Positions 45,386-57,659 of a stretch of DNA of 64,000 bases are shown piece after piece; the first letter of the stretch is position 1, and every line of letters begins with the position of its first letter. Below the pieces are notes generated by a model. The model ran no database searches and was not told the DNA's origin. It worked only from the letters and a program-made list of their open reading frames with translations. Origin of the DNA: Meandrina meandrites (taxonomy: Eukaryota > Cnidaria > Anthozoa > Scleractinia > Meandrinidae); contig OY855905.1 in NCBI GenBank assembly GCA_963693305.1, forward strand, positions 20,030,437 to 20,094,436. The letters run 5' to 3'. A program made the translations under genes and the position numbers.

Positions 45386-45746
45386 TAGACTGTTCACAGC
45401 CCTCTATTTTTTCGTGTTTTTTTTTTCAATCAATGAGCGCGCGGTGAGAACGACTAGAAAACTGGACGCCAGCGCAAAACGGAAGAAGCTAGGGGGTGGG
45501 GGGCGGGGAGCGACAAAATAGAGGGGCTGTAGACATCTTTGAAAATATTGAATTTCCCGTTTCTCCAGAAACGGAAAATTCCCATTGGTTGAAAGGCGGC
45601 AAAAGTGTCATGACCTTGACAACGGCCGATCATGATTGCTTGCAGGCGCGTCTATTTGTCTTTCGCTCGCTTCCCGCCCCCTCCCTCGGCGCGCTCGCTT
45701 CGTTTGCTTTTTTGCGTTGAAAAATCGAGAGGCTGTGGACAGTCTA
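45386..45746. mobile_element. 361-bp TIR element with 9-bp target duplication
   Basis: Begins TAGACTGTTCACAGCC and ends GGCTGTGGACAGTCTA, flanked by the perfect 9-bp repeat CTTGAAACT (45,377-45,385 and 45,747-45,755). The internal GC-rich sequence has no gene. It has the same plan as 31,257-32,366. Confidence 0.85.
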
Positions 45747-45913
45747 CTTGAAACTCGACACGCGTGAACTTTAGGTTTTGTAGCACTAAGGAGTAGCGAA
45801 CCGTCCTTGAATGTCTTGAATCCAAGCTCGATAAACGAAGAATCGAGAATTTCACATTTGTCAAAGGCGATAGCAAGAAAAAGGTATGGTAAACAGATTT
45901 GGCCCCAACTATA

Positions 45914-46436
45914 CAGTAAAAGTACGCAAGTAAGAACTTCATTTTAATTTTTTTGTTGTTGAAAATTTGCCAGTTAGACCCCCGCTATATAACAACCTCT
46001 TTAGCCTAAAATTTGGAAACAGGTTCTTACTTTCTACACTCAATTAAAAATGTTTACTTGTTAGGAAAATAATATATGTCGACATCCTGGATCGTCTTTG
46101 GAAACAAATTGGAGCCTTATCACTCTAGCTGCAAAGTAGATGTTGAAAATCATAAAATTTCATATTAGAAAAAGGCTGAACATCACTAAAAATTCTGTTA
46201 GCATCTGTATAGAAAGCAAAGCTCAAGTCAAGAAAATTGCGTTGCATATAGTTTATGCTGTTTACGCCCTAAAACTGCTTCTCTTTTGTGTTCGAAACGT
46301 TCCAAAAAGTGAATGATTTTAATTGTTTCCAAACTTTAAGCTAAAGAGGCTCTTATATGGAAGGGGTCTTACTGGGAAATTTAAGTCTAGCAGGTTCGCA
46401 AACAATCGGTTTTTGCTCTCGGGTTTTTAATTACTG
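45914..46436. mobile_element. Tc1/mariner-like MITE, 523 bp
   Basis: A diverged relative of the element at 41,626. Its ends read CAGTAAAAGTACGCAAGTAA and CTCTCGGGTTTTTAATTACTG, flanked by TA. It shares internal blocks such as CATCCTGGAT and GAGCCTTATCACTCTAG. Confidence 0.72.
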
Positions 46437-46438
46437 TA

Positions 46439-47972
46439 TATCAACTAGGTATAGTTAACACTACAGCTGCCCCCGCTGTTAATCGTTTTTTCTCAGCGCA
46501 TCCGTTACTACAATCAATTATTTCGCTTGATATTTTGGCTATTCTATTTTCTTAATTGATTGAAAAACAGTCTTCTGTTTTGAACAGTACAGGTCTTGCG
46601 ATAATTCAGAAGAAAACACTAATTTTCCTCGTGTTCTGCTCACAAAGTATCACTTGTTTCTGGCCTTCTCTTTTGCAAGATCATGGGACGAGGACGTGCC
46701 ATTTAAGACAGACTTTTAGTATGAATTATTGAAGCCAAGTAGATAAGTAAAACAAAGCCAAATTATGCAAAAATTCTGACGGATTAATAGCTCGTAAATT
46801 TAATTACACGAACGCGTACCCAACTTCCTGAGATCAATTTGTTTTTTTTACTGTAATGAGTGATCTCAGCGAGGATAAACTTCGGTAATATTCAAATTAA
46901 AATGTTTTAAAACTACCAATTGAGACCAGCTGTTTTCAGACTTTTTGTTTCAATATATTAGGGCTGGGAGCTCAAGCAACAATGACAAACTTGACAGCTG
47001 AGCTCGAAACGGATGCTAAAAGATTTCTCACCTCTGTCAATGGAAGCGCCTGCCGTGAGATTTGATTATCTCAAGAACTCTTTTGAATTCTCTTTCCTTC
47101 TTCACAAGTCTCGGTTACAAATTTTACTTTAATGCCTGAAGACTGATCGAGTCTTTTATATTTTATTTCTACCACTTGAGTTTTGTTATTTAATGTTATG
47201 ATGTGCCGCCTAAAAGCCGAAAGCACTGGATCGACAGCTGGCTAGTTATATATGTATGTCTCAAGTGGAAACTTTCTCACTTCTCTGGGAGTTTCAATGC
47301 TCGCGTTATCTTTTAAAAATTTTCCTTTTTTAAGTCTTTTTGAACTTATCGCAACTGCTAACTTTATATCTTGGTTATGGCCTGAGTTTTTCAAACCCCT
47401 CGTGTAAAGTGTGATTTGTGTCTGACAAATCTCGATTTCGGATTGAGTCTGTCAATCCTGCGAGCGAACGAGAGCTGCTCGCAACACGCGCTAACAAGAG
47501 AAATTTCTAGACCAGTACGTACTATTCTTGTTTTTGATCATATCAAGTGCGTAAGTTTCGGCTTCTAGACCTTGTGAAGTCATTAAAGCTCGAAGGAAAC
47601 TGCAGCAACCCAACTGGAATCAACGTTTGCAAGCGTCGTTTGTTGACTTGTTGTCATTTGTGCACGTGCTCACGCTTTGGTTTGTCATCATCACCCAATC
47701 ATCGTTTATCTTGCGTCATCATTTACCAATCACCGTACAGGGAATTAATCACACCTTCCGATACTACTTGCAGGCCCTCTTTGAGCAAATCGAGATTGTT
47801 TCTGGTATACTATATATATATACGCGCGGACTACAATGATGCCTCCTCGGGTTTTGGCCTCTGGGCCAAAACCCTGCGGGAGCAATTAACAATGTTTTAA
47901 AGTTAACTTTCTTAAGATTTATACACGTTAAATCCATGTTCACTTTTTTTGGATTTCTTGTAGAGTTGAGCC
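46439..47972. other. Sequence upstream of the 47,973 exon
   Basis: No gene recognised. A 117-codon frame (47,547-47,900) looks accidental. A short hairpin (47,849-47,874, GGGTTTTGGCC arms) and a TATATA run near 47,810 precede the possible secreted-peptide gene. TTCTTGTAG just before the ATG could be an acceptor for a 5' UTR intron. Confidence 0.4.
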
Positions 47973-48939
47973 ATGAAGCGTTTTATCTTTGCTGTTGTGT
48001 TGCTATCTATTGTGTGCAATCGTTTGAGCGTAAGTAAACCTCCCTTTTACTCGTTTTGGGTCTCGTGAAAACGTAATTTTATGTGGAAAAACATTTCGCG
48101 ATTTAACCCAATATAGTGTTTATAAAAAAATCACAAAAACGAGTTCTCAGGTCATCACTGTAATTATATTGCGTGTTTTATGTGTTAGACAAAGGAAAAA
48201 CCGTGTAAAATTTTGAGCTCCAGGGATTAGTTTAAGAATCGTTTACTTTTATCGTTTTATCATGTTTACTACGTCCACACCAAGCCGAATAAATTTTCAA
48301 AACGCAACGCTGTTTCTCCGGATTGGCCTTACATCCACACCAAAACGGCGTTTTTGGTCACCGATAACGGAGCTCGGCTCTCTAAAGTGGATAAATTTGA
48401 AAAACGCCGGCTGGCTGTGTTTTAGTGTACACGGTGGAAATGGAACTTCTTGAAAACACTGACGTCACAACAGCTATGATTTCTGTCGCAGTCCCTACTC
48501 GGCAGCGAACTAAGGTTCGAAAATAAGAAAGAGGTTTTTACCATAATACTGAATATGTTAGCCACTTCCTATGTGACATTTAAATTTAACTCCCTATTTT
48601 CTCAGTCCTTTCTTGATAACACATTTAAAGATTCATCCAATTTTTTTGGTGAACGCGAGGAGTTCTTGATCGGAAATTTCAATTTCAAAATTAAGCCACT
48701 CCTTAAAGTTAAAACACGTTTTTAATCGTTAACTTTACAAGCAAGAAAGAAATATCTTTATCAGGGAAAACGTGAGCCTTTTTCTATTAAATGTATCTTT
48801 TTTACTTAAGAGGATCGATTGGCTTTTTAATGTGGTCTAATCACTTCCAATTTTGTTATTTTTCTTTTCGTAGGTTGAAGTTATGGGTTCTTCCCTCAGG
48901 AAGGAAAGACACCGTACGCAATTATCACAAGATTGTTAA
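47973..48939 (+). CDS. Possible small secreted peptide, two exons
   Basis: Exon 1 (47,973-48,029) encodes MKRFIFAVVLLSIVCNRLS, a textbook signal peptide, with the donor GTAAGTAAA in phase 0. Exon 2 is proposed at 48,874-48,939, after the acceptor TTTTCTTTTCGTAG, giving VEVMGSSLRKERHRTQLSQD and a final Cys before TAA. The total would be 40 residues. Using a later acceptor (CTTCCCTCAG, 48,900) would give a different 35-residue tail. The first exon is credible; the second is a guess between two acceptors. I recognise no family. Confidence 0.4.
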
Positions 48940-49294
48940 ATTTCTACATCATAAATATAATCAAGTTATCTAAAAAAATCACCACTTGTGACGATTGAAA
49001 TAGACGGCAGAAAATTCCCCGCAATAAGTCTTCATATAGAGTCTCGACTGGTAATCGATCACAATCCAGAATTTGCTGTTTGTTCAGTTGCATATTTAGT
49101 TTTTCGAAACTATGTTTTTATGAGGCGTATCTCTGCACTTTGTTTGCCTCAGTTTAGAAAAATATAGAAAACGGACGTGTGTTGTTAAAGGGTCTCAGTC
49201 ACCATGAATGAGGCCATCTTTGACGATGATAAAAAGTCCTTCAGATCAAATGATTTCTTGAAATAATAGTCCGGCCAAGGTAGAGAAAGAGGGT

Positions 49295-49415
49295 TGTCCA
49301 ATACACCCGATCTGTAACGGGTCGTCAAAGGGGTTGACGGTCCGACACGGATCGTTCAATCCGTCTACGCAAAATGACGACCCGTCAACCGGAAGTCATT
49401 TCGCGAGAGACTTAG
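49295..49415. repeat. Left arm of 9.5-kb inverted repeat
   Basis: Begins TGTCCAATACACCCGATCTG, runs through GGGGTTGACG and into the first satellite unit (GTCAACCGGAAGTCATTTCG). Its complement is at 58,730-58,863. Together they delimit about 9,570 bp. Confidence 0.8.
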
Positions 49416-50372
49416 AAAAAATTCAGTATGAACGTCATGAGGGAGGGTTGAAATGTCGTCGGACCGACCGGATCGAGTCGATCCGTGTCGGGTGGTGACG
49501 ACCCGTCAACCGGAAGTCATTTCGCGAGGGACTTAGAAAAAATTCAGTATAGCATCATGAGGGAGGGTTGAAATGTCGTCGGACCGATCGGATCGAGTCG
49601 ATCCGTGACGGATGGTGACGACCCGTCAACCGGAAGTCATTTCGCGAGAGACTTGGAAAAAGTTCACTATAGGGTCATGAGGGAGGGTTGAAATGTCGTC
49701 GGACCCGGCGATCGGATCGAGTCGATCCGTGTCGGATGGTGACGACCCGTCAACCGGAAGTCATTTCGCGAGAGACTTAGAAATAATTCACTATAGGGTC
49801 ATGAGGGAGGGTTGAAATGTCGTCGGACCGATCGGATCGAGTCGACCGTGTCGGATGGTGACGACCCGTCAACCGGAAGTCATTTCGCGAGAGACTTAGA
49901 AATAATTCACTATAGGGTCATGAGGGAGGGTTAAAATGTCGTCGGACCGATCGGATCGAGTCGATCCGTGTCGGATGGTGACGACCCGTCAACCGGAAGT
50001 CATTTCGCGAGAGACTTAGAAATAATTCACTATAGGGTCATGAGGGAGGGTTGAAATGTCGTCGGACCGATCGGATCGAGTCGATCCGTGTCGGATGGTG
50101 ACGACCCGTCAACCGGAAGTCATTTCGCGAGAGACTTAGAAATAATTCACTATAGGGTCATGAGGGAGGGTTGAAATGTCTTCGGACCGATCGGATCGAG
50201 TCGATCCGTGTCGGATGGTGACGACCCGTCAACCGGAAGTCATTTCGCGAGAGACTTAGAAATAATTCACTATAGGGTCATGAGGGAGGGTTAAAATGTC
50301 GTCGGACCGATCGGATCGAGTCGATCCGTGTCGGATGGTGACGACCCGTCAACCGGAAGTCATTTCGCGAGA
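49377..50372. repeat. 120-bp satellite array, about 8.3 copies
   Basis: Units start near GACGACCCGTCAACCGG and repeat every 119-123 bp. The last five are almost identical and exactly 120 bp apart. Each holds the short palindrome CGGATCGAGTCGATCCG and several CpG sites, unlike the AT-rich surroundings. The open frames here are by-products of the repeat. Confidence 0.95.
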
Positions 50373-50413
50373 TGTCGAGCTTTATGCGACTCTGAAATCC
50401 TGGACCCCTGCCG

Positions 50414-50440
50414 ATGTTCTACGGTTGAACCGTAGAACAT
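50414..50440. repeat. Hairpin at end of satellite array
   Basis: ATGTTCTACGGTT, one base, then its exact complement. The pairing extends imperfectly outward to GACCCCTG and AGGGGGTC. Confidence 0.75.
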
Positions 50441-52503
50441 TAGTAGGGGGTCTAAATTTTTCGACACGTATGAATGAAATTCCTTGACGCCTCTTCCCAA
50501 GAAATGTGTTAAGGAATCAATTTACTCGGATACTGATCTGTCACCAAAAGGAAAGCCCGCCACATTGATCGAAAGAATACAGGCTTTTTTTTTTTGCTAG
50601 CGTTTACAACAATATGCCACTGTACAGTCGAAAATCGAAAAACAAGGATGTACACAGACAACATTAAATAAGCAGACCGACGAATCAAACTAATAACGAC
50701 AATAACAAAAAAATCATTTGAAAAACTGACCGCTTGGGATGTAGTAGGCGGTGGCTACAGCTTCTGGCGCTAAATGGTGTCCTTGCGTAACGTAAGAAAC
50801 AAATTCTCATTCAGACAATTGAACGAAGGGAATATTTTATTCTCTCCTCAAAGAAACGGGTTTCAAGAAGCGCAACAGCATCTTAGCTCGTTTAAATGTC
50901 CTTCTGCGAAAAGAGCAGGATCAAAATGGATTATATTTTACACACTCAAACCCTTGTAAAGCAAAGCCTCAAAACATACAAGTATACCGAAAGCGCGGCG
51001 GCTCTTTCACTCGCAAAACAATTTTTTACTGCTAAAAACGACAAAGCTTGCGGAACCGCAACGTAGCAAATTTAATGTGCTAAAATAGTCAACTTTCTGA
51101 AAATAAGATAATTATCAATGCAAGGTTGTACAATTATTAGTATTGGAGATTGTAGCAAAGCTCAAAGGGGTAGGAGGCATGTTAAAAGCGCGAAACGTTC
51201 TTAAAGGAGAAACGTGGCTTGCGCGTATGAATCTTGATCGACTTGCACCCTAGCAAGAAACACGCTGTCCCGATCGCCTGCAATCCAATCAGTTTCATTA
51301 CTAAATGGTTCAGCTGTTGTTAGCCTGGCTTCAACTCGATCTCACGATTTAAATAAGCGAGCGAATTAAGGGAGCTCAGTGCGAAGGACTTCAGGGACTT
51401 TATTGTAATTAAGTCTAAACTGTTGTTTTCTGTCATGAAAGCGAGCGAAAAAGCCCTCGCGTGTTCCTGCCCTCGCGCGTGTCTGTTTCCTCGCTTCCAC
51501 ATTACTTCATGATCAGCGCCTGCTAGGCAGACGGCAAAGTGACACACACCGCAACTCAGAAGTAACTGCCACTGCGGAGAAAGCATTCTTTCTGCGGAGA
51601 AAGCATTAATCCTGTATTACAATTTCAAGAAGAAAGTCAATAAAAGGTGCCAATTTGGTATTAGCCTCTTCTGGTCAGCAGAAAAGGCAATTCTTTGTGA
51701 AATACGTCGGAATAATCAATTGTAAAAATCTGACGTTTTTAGTGTCACTCCATACTTACAAAATATGTTAGGCTCGTCTTCTCCAATCAGGAAAAAAAAT
51801 GATAAGTACCAAAAAGTAATCTACATGTTGTAAAAGTGTTTTGAACAACTTTAAGATGGTAGATCTGTGTCTATTAGGTCTTCAGTGGCACTGCAAGCAG
51901 TAGCCAGCTTTGATAACTGTCAGGTCGTGCCGCCTTGGAAAAGAAAAGTGCAAAGCAAGCCTCTCTTAATTCTAAACAAACCATTGGTGCTGGGCTAGGT
52001 AGAGAAACTTACAGAGTAGGGTGTATGAACTAATATAATAAACAGTGGAGAACGCAAAAAAGGAAAAATGCTATCTTTTATATTGTATTATCTAATCCAT
52101 TCACTGGATTCAAGTGTTTGAGTTCAGATAAATCATACTATTTTAGGTAAAGTGCAACTAATTATTTCAAAGAGACAATATTTAATTGTTTCACTACAGT
52201 ATTCAGCTCAAACATAACAGTTCCAGTCGTAATTCTTGTCGTCTATTATTGATTGGCATTGTTCATCTGTTAATAAAATGCTTTTATCAGACAGCATTAT
52301 GACTCCATGTTATTTTTGATAGTACTTTATAACTGTTATTACATTGTTATTTAAACCTGAATTTATTTAAATAATCTAAAATAAAACACCCAGACAAAGA
52401 ATTCTGAATTAAGAATTCAGGGATTAAGCCAAAAAAAAAATATTTGGTGTCAGAGATTTTATGTTGTTTAATGTAAATATTGTAAAGCATAAATGTAAAG
52501 TTT
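50441..52503. other. Unique interior sequence
   Basis: No gene recognised. It holds a short direct repeat (TTTCTGCGGAGAAAGCATT, about 51,568-51,607) and AT-rich sequence. An 88-codon minus-strand frame (51,320-51,586) has no splice or family support. Confidence 0.4.
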
Positions 52504-52930
52504 AATTCCCAATGAAACACCTGGAGAAAGAATTCTCACAGAGCTGCAGCCTAAAAAGACCAAGCTGCTCTGCTGCTTCATGGATAAAGCCAAACAATAT
52601 TTCGTCAAAAAGTTATTTCAATTAATGCTTTTTAAAAATGTTTTAATCCTGAATTTAAGTTCCCAATGAAACACCTGGAGAAAGAATTCTCACAGAGCTG
52701 CAGCCTAAAAAGACCAAGCTGCTCTGCTGCTTCAGGGATAAAGCCAAACAATATTTCGTCAAAAAGTTATTTCAATTAATGCTTTTTAAAAATGTTTTAA
52801 TCCTGAAATTAAGACCAAGCTGCTCTGCTTCAGGGATATTTTAAGCCAAACAGCTAATGCTAAAATTCTCTCAGAGCTTCAGCCTAAAAAGACCAAGCTG
52901 CTCTGCTGCTTCAGGGATTAAGCCAAACAA
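52504..52930. repeat. 154-bp tandem repeat, about 2.6 copies
   Basis: The unit containing AATTCTCACAGAGCTGCAGC starts at 52,531 and recurs 154 bp later. A third, shortened copy runs from about 52,815 to 52,930. It directly borders the nested element at 52,943. Confidence 0.85.
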
Positions 52931-52942
52931 TATTTGGTTTAA

Positions 52943-55900
52943 GGACGTTCGCGCTAATTGTTTATGCGCATCCTTACTGCGCACGTAATTCCTGTCGCAA
53001 CGCTACGCCACGTCATGCATCAGGGCGCTAAAAAGGAAGGGCGGCGAAACGGCCAGAGCGCTCTTGGGCGATGCGTGATGCGGAGTAGGACTGGGTCGAG
53101 CGCGCTTCACTGCAGCAAAGTTCAAAACATGGCGGCAAGTGAGAGTCGATGGCTGGAGGAGAAAAGTGATTTCTACGCAAAAACAGTATGGCGATTCCGC
53201 GAAATTCTTTTGGAAATGAAATAACGACATGTTTCCTTAACTGTAAGAAGTTAAAAAGACTTTGATTCGGTGAACGCAGTGTTGATTTATCATAAATAAA
53301 ACCAACTTCCTCGAAATGTCTTTTGCCCTTTTTTCGAACGCTATAAATCAAGCACCAATTTCAAGGAAAATATGGTAGCAGATGGCTCAATTTTCAAGCA
53401 GTAAGTAGAGTAGGTATTGCTGTTTCATCGGTGTAAATCTCATTCTGAACTTTTTTGAACTTTTTGAGTTAGAGGCTTTGAAAGTTTATACTTAATACCT
53501 TGGGGTATACCACTTCCAGCTTCGATGCTAAGCAATCAAATGTGTAGAGGTTTCAGGAATTTACATCTAACTTTAATGAAGAATTACAATGACACTATAT
53601 GACATGGTAGAGTGGTTTGTAGAAATGTGCACTCATTAGTAAACAAGGTTGCAAATTTTCCTTGTTTACAGTTTTACATTAATGAGTTTTATTTTTTTAT
53701 GCTCATCAATGCGCTGCAAATGCAACAAAACAGACCAAACCCCTACAGGGTACTAACAATAGTTTATTCCATAACACCAAGGTAGCCGTGTCAACAGTTA
53801 CAATTTCTAGTTAATAATATCCATCACAATTCACATATCCAATGGCATTATGTTGATGAACTTTTTCATTACAACAATTTGTTATCTACTTAGGTTATGT
53901 AAAGATAAAAAGCAAAACTATTAATCCTTTGCATGCAAATTAGCAGCTTAAAAGTAGAACATTAACAAATTTCTGTTAGCAATATATTCGATGGAAACAG
54001 AGGGTTAAATTATGGAAGAAAAGCATTTAAATATGTTCTTTTCTTGGCTTTGACAATTGTAACAGCCTTATATTATTATTCTTTTCACACGCATTTCATT
54101 GCACTGGCAAATTCCCTTTTGGATAGGGACTTTTCTAACAGCATTTGCATTAACCTTCAATCTTACTGACCAGCCTATTCACCACCTTTTTGAATGCTGA
54201 ATGACCAAAATTATATAACAAAAAGACCAAGTCAACTCTGACTGACTTGAATCATGCAGCTAATGATCATATTAAAATGATACAAAATAAAAATTTGATA
54301 GTAAATATTGTTAATGTATAAAAGGAACATGGATAAAACATACATATGTTGACAACCTTCCCTGTCATATGATACAAAAAAGCTGAGAGTATGAGTACAT
54401 ATTAAATATCACAATCAGCATAAACCAGAAACCCATCACATGAGTTTTTGTACAAACAGTTCATATTTATTGAGATATTGTTTTTTTGGTCACACTGTAC
54501 TAGTACTAATGGGCCAGGGATGGCTTGGATAGAGAATAACTGAAATTTTCAGAGTTACAGGTAAAGCTGAAACCTTTCTAGAGGGAAAAAGGGATATATT
54601 TTGGAAACCAATCTGAAAACCAGTGGCATGTTAATTCAGAGTTAAACAGCTGTGCATCTATTTAACAATGCCTACATCACTTGGGAAACAAGAGACCCAA
54701 AAGAAAAGTCTGTGCCATGACCTTCCATTATCTATGGGAAGGAGATGGTGAGAAAATGGGGGTACTTGAATTTTTAGCCACTGCAAAAGGGGGCTACTGA
54801 TGTAATTTGTCATGGAGGACGAGGCCATGAAATCTTAAAGAGATGATACAAAAGCATTACTATGGTATGTATCAATAAGAACTAGGCACCCAGATTTCAT
54901 GGTTATGCTCCCTGTGATTTTTCTAGGAGCACAGAGTTACACAGTATTTAGGTGTAGTCATGCATGGATTATGATTTATAATTATAATAATTTCTGTACA
55001 TTGTTTTGCACTGGTCTGTTTGGTTGCTTATGCAATGCATTGTTATACCATTTAGTCATTGAAGTTCCTTATCTCCAAGAAATAGACCAAATAACTGATT
55101 AAACCTTAGATATTATTTGACATCGGGAAGGCAATATTAGCCCTGTCTTTTACCAAACCATTTTCTACAAACTATGCACCCTACCATGCCATATAAAGTG
55201 TCATTGTTAATTCTTCAAGGGAGGTTCTGATGTTCAATAAAATTTGATGTAAATGCCTGAAACCTAGACACATTCGTTTGCTTAGAATCAAGTACCTTGG
55301 AAGCTTGAAAAGTGGTATAGCTCAAGGTATACCTATTGTCATAATAGCAATATTAAAAGCACTAACAGTATAAACTTTCAAAGCCTGTAACTCAAAAAGT
55401 TCAAAAAAGTTCAGAATGAGATTTACACCGATGAAACAGCAATACCTACTCTACTTACTGCTTGAACATTGAGCCATCTGCTACCATATTTTCCTTGAAA
55501 TTGGTGCTTGATTTATAGCGTTCGAAAAAAGGGCAAAAGACATTTCGAGCAAGTTGGTTTTATTTATGATAATTCAACACTGCGTTCACCGAATCAAAGG
55601 CTTTTTAACTTCTTACAGTTAAGGAAACATGTCGTTATTTCATTTCCAAAAGAATTTCGCGGAATCGTCTTACTGTTTTTGCGTAGAAATCACTTTTCTC
55701 CACCAGCCATCGACTCTCACTTGCCGCCATGTTTTGAACTTTGCTGCAGTGAAGCGCGCTCGACCCAGTCCTACTCCGCATCACGCATCGCCCAAGAGCG
55801 CTCTGGCCGTTTCGCCGCCCTTCCTTTTTAGCGCCCTGTCATGCATCGAGGGCGCGCGCTGAGGAAACTTTCCAACCACATGTAGGGTGAGTAGCTGTTG

Positions 55901-56425
55901 CGATAACTTCGCTTGCAGTTTGCTAGCTTAAATGGTCGGTGACCCCTACTTTTTTCTTAACAGATCACTTTTGTTAACGATTATCTACGTTTTGTGAGAA
56001 AATGAAAAAAATCTATCGATTAAAAGGTTGATTTTTTTTGCCCCACGCACATTCGAATTCCGCTTTTTGATCTTTTGGTTTTGCCGTACGACGGGTTCAA
56101 ATGCCTCTTCCAGGGCTAAGTTTTGCATAAAAGATGGCAACACTTAAAATTATTCACTCAACAGACGCACTTCTTCAAAATATCACCAAGATCGTTTGCC
56201 TCCGTTTTCTCATCATGGATAATTTAAACTACAAACCTTAAAAGCCGTTCGGAATTACGTGCGCCAATTTTTCAAAATCAGGGTAGTTTTGTACAGACTT
56301 TATCTCTGAAACGAAGTCGGTGACCCCCACTTTTTTTTGTATTTCTGACACAAGTAACTCATTATCCGTCCTAAGTAAGAATTTTAGAAAAATCTATCGA
56401 CTAGAAAATGTTCGCGCGAACGTCC
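52943..56425. mobile_element. 3.5-kb TTAA-flanked element with long inverted arms
   Basis: Perfect 12-bp ends GGACGTTCGCGC and GCGCGAACGTCC are flanked by TTAA. Inside, about 53,000-53,640 and 55,135-55,862 are nearly identical in inverted orientation, around a spacer of about 1.5 kb that may also pair in part. Each arm carries a CpG-rich stretch with a short ATG frame (MAASESRWLEEKSDFYAKTV). The mirrored 107-codon frames at 53,028-53,351 and 55,508-55,831 are the same sequence read from the two arms. No transposase was found. Confidence 0.75.
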
Positions 56426-57377
56426 TTAAGGTGTCTCTCTACAGTTTTTTTCTGGACCATACCAAACATTTTCATTTGGCCGTTTAGCAAACTTCCCGGA
56501 CTTGAATCGATGTAAAATTTACACCAGATATTGGAATTGGATTGAAGTTTGATATGATATATTTTTTAGGAAAATCGATATTTCCATGGCAACGATAAAC
56601 AGAAAAACTAGATATCAGTTAAACTTGAATTCTACGCGAATAAGATTTGACGTAGAAAAACTAACACCAGTATCTGAAACTTTGGTGTACTGCATATCAA
56701 ATACACAAGAATAAAAAAAAATCTGTATGTTTGATTTCGAATAAATCGAAATTATATTTCAAACCATGCTTTTTGCATTATAATGATAAACGGACCGATT
56801 TGAAGACACTGCTTTGATTAAATTATTTCGAAATAACACCAGAATGTGTATTTAACTTATCTTTAAAAATAAAAAAAAACGACATATATATACTAGGAGT
56901 AATCGTAGATTATGTTGTGCGTTCGATATGCTCGCCATTGATGAACAACGTGCTACTTGTAACTTGCCTTGCGTGAAAAATTGTTATTTTCCACATGCAG
57001 GAGACGTTTCGACCAAACATCTTCGGTCTTCGTCAGTTTCAAATGTCATAAAGCCCGTAACGGCTTTTTTTTACTGTTTACTAATTGGCGCGTGCTACGA
57101 TAGCAAACGTCACAAAGCTATTGTTGAGCAAGATCGAATCACTCGAAAGACTTGCGAATTGATGGTATGTAAATACGCTCATTGCCCACGTTGGGTCTCG
57201 CCAAGAGTGCCAAGCCTCAAGGAAAGTCTCTTGTAGTAATCCCTCGCTCTGTCGACAATGGTTGCATGATCGAAATACATGTAAGGTACCACCGACGCCA
57301 CTCGAGTGAGATCGTCAAACTGAGGCCAATAACGAAAGCGAGGCAAATTGCAGAAGAAAAGAAATCTCGATTTTTCT
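56426..57377. other. Interior sequence, no supported gene
   Basis: AT-rich, with a repeat fragment near 56,310-56,360 (just inside the previous element) shared with 43,700. A stretch at 56,905-57,250 is more balanced in composition but no coding family is recognised. Confidence 0.35.
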
Positions 57378-57493
57378 TAGCCTGCGAGCAGGGTCACCTT
57401 TGGGCGCTTCCGCACCAGACTCCTGCCCGCCAGATCGCTTCGCTCGCAGATCACTCGCGCGTGTGACCCAAAGGTGAGCCTGCTCGCAGGCTA
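57378..57493. mobile_element. 116-bp foldback element with 9-bp target duplication
   Basis: Starts TAGCCTGCGAGCAGGGTCAC and ends GAGCCTGCTCGCAGGCTA, flanked by the perfect repeat GATTTTTCT (57,369-57,377 and 57,494-57,502). Same family as 49 and 37,186. Confidence 0.87.
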
Positions 57494-57659
57494 GATTTTT
57501 CTTAGCTACACAAGGTTAGGGTTGCGTTCTCCTATCGTCGAACGCAATAAACATGACCTCTTGTAAGTAATTTTTCTCGCGTCTCGTTGCTCCGCATCAG
57601 GGATTTAGCGTCAATCAAAATGAAAGTTAACTTACGGCTGCATTCTATTACAACAGTAT

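Noticed and set aside
47547..47900. 117-codon plus-strand frame before the signal-peptide exon
   Set aside because: The sequence has no family similarity and ends in a hairpin and TATATA run; probably non-coding.
49377..50372. CRISPR array
   Set aside because: The whole 120-bp unit repeats, with no unique spacers, and the genome is eukaryotic; this is satellite DNA.
53028..55831. Two near-identical 107-codon frames in opposite orientation
   Set aside because: They are the two arms of one inverted-repeat element. Conservation follows from the palindrome, and no family or splice context supports a protein.
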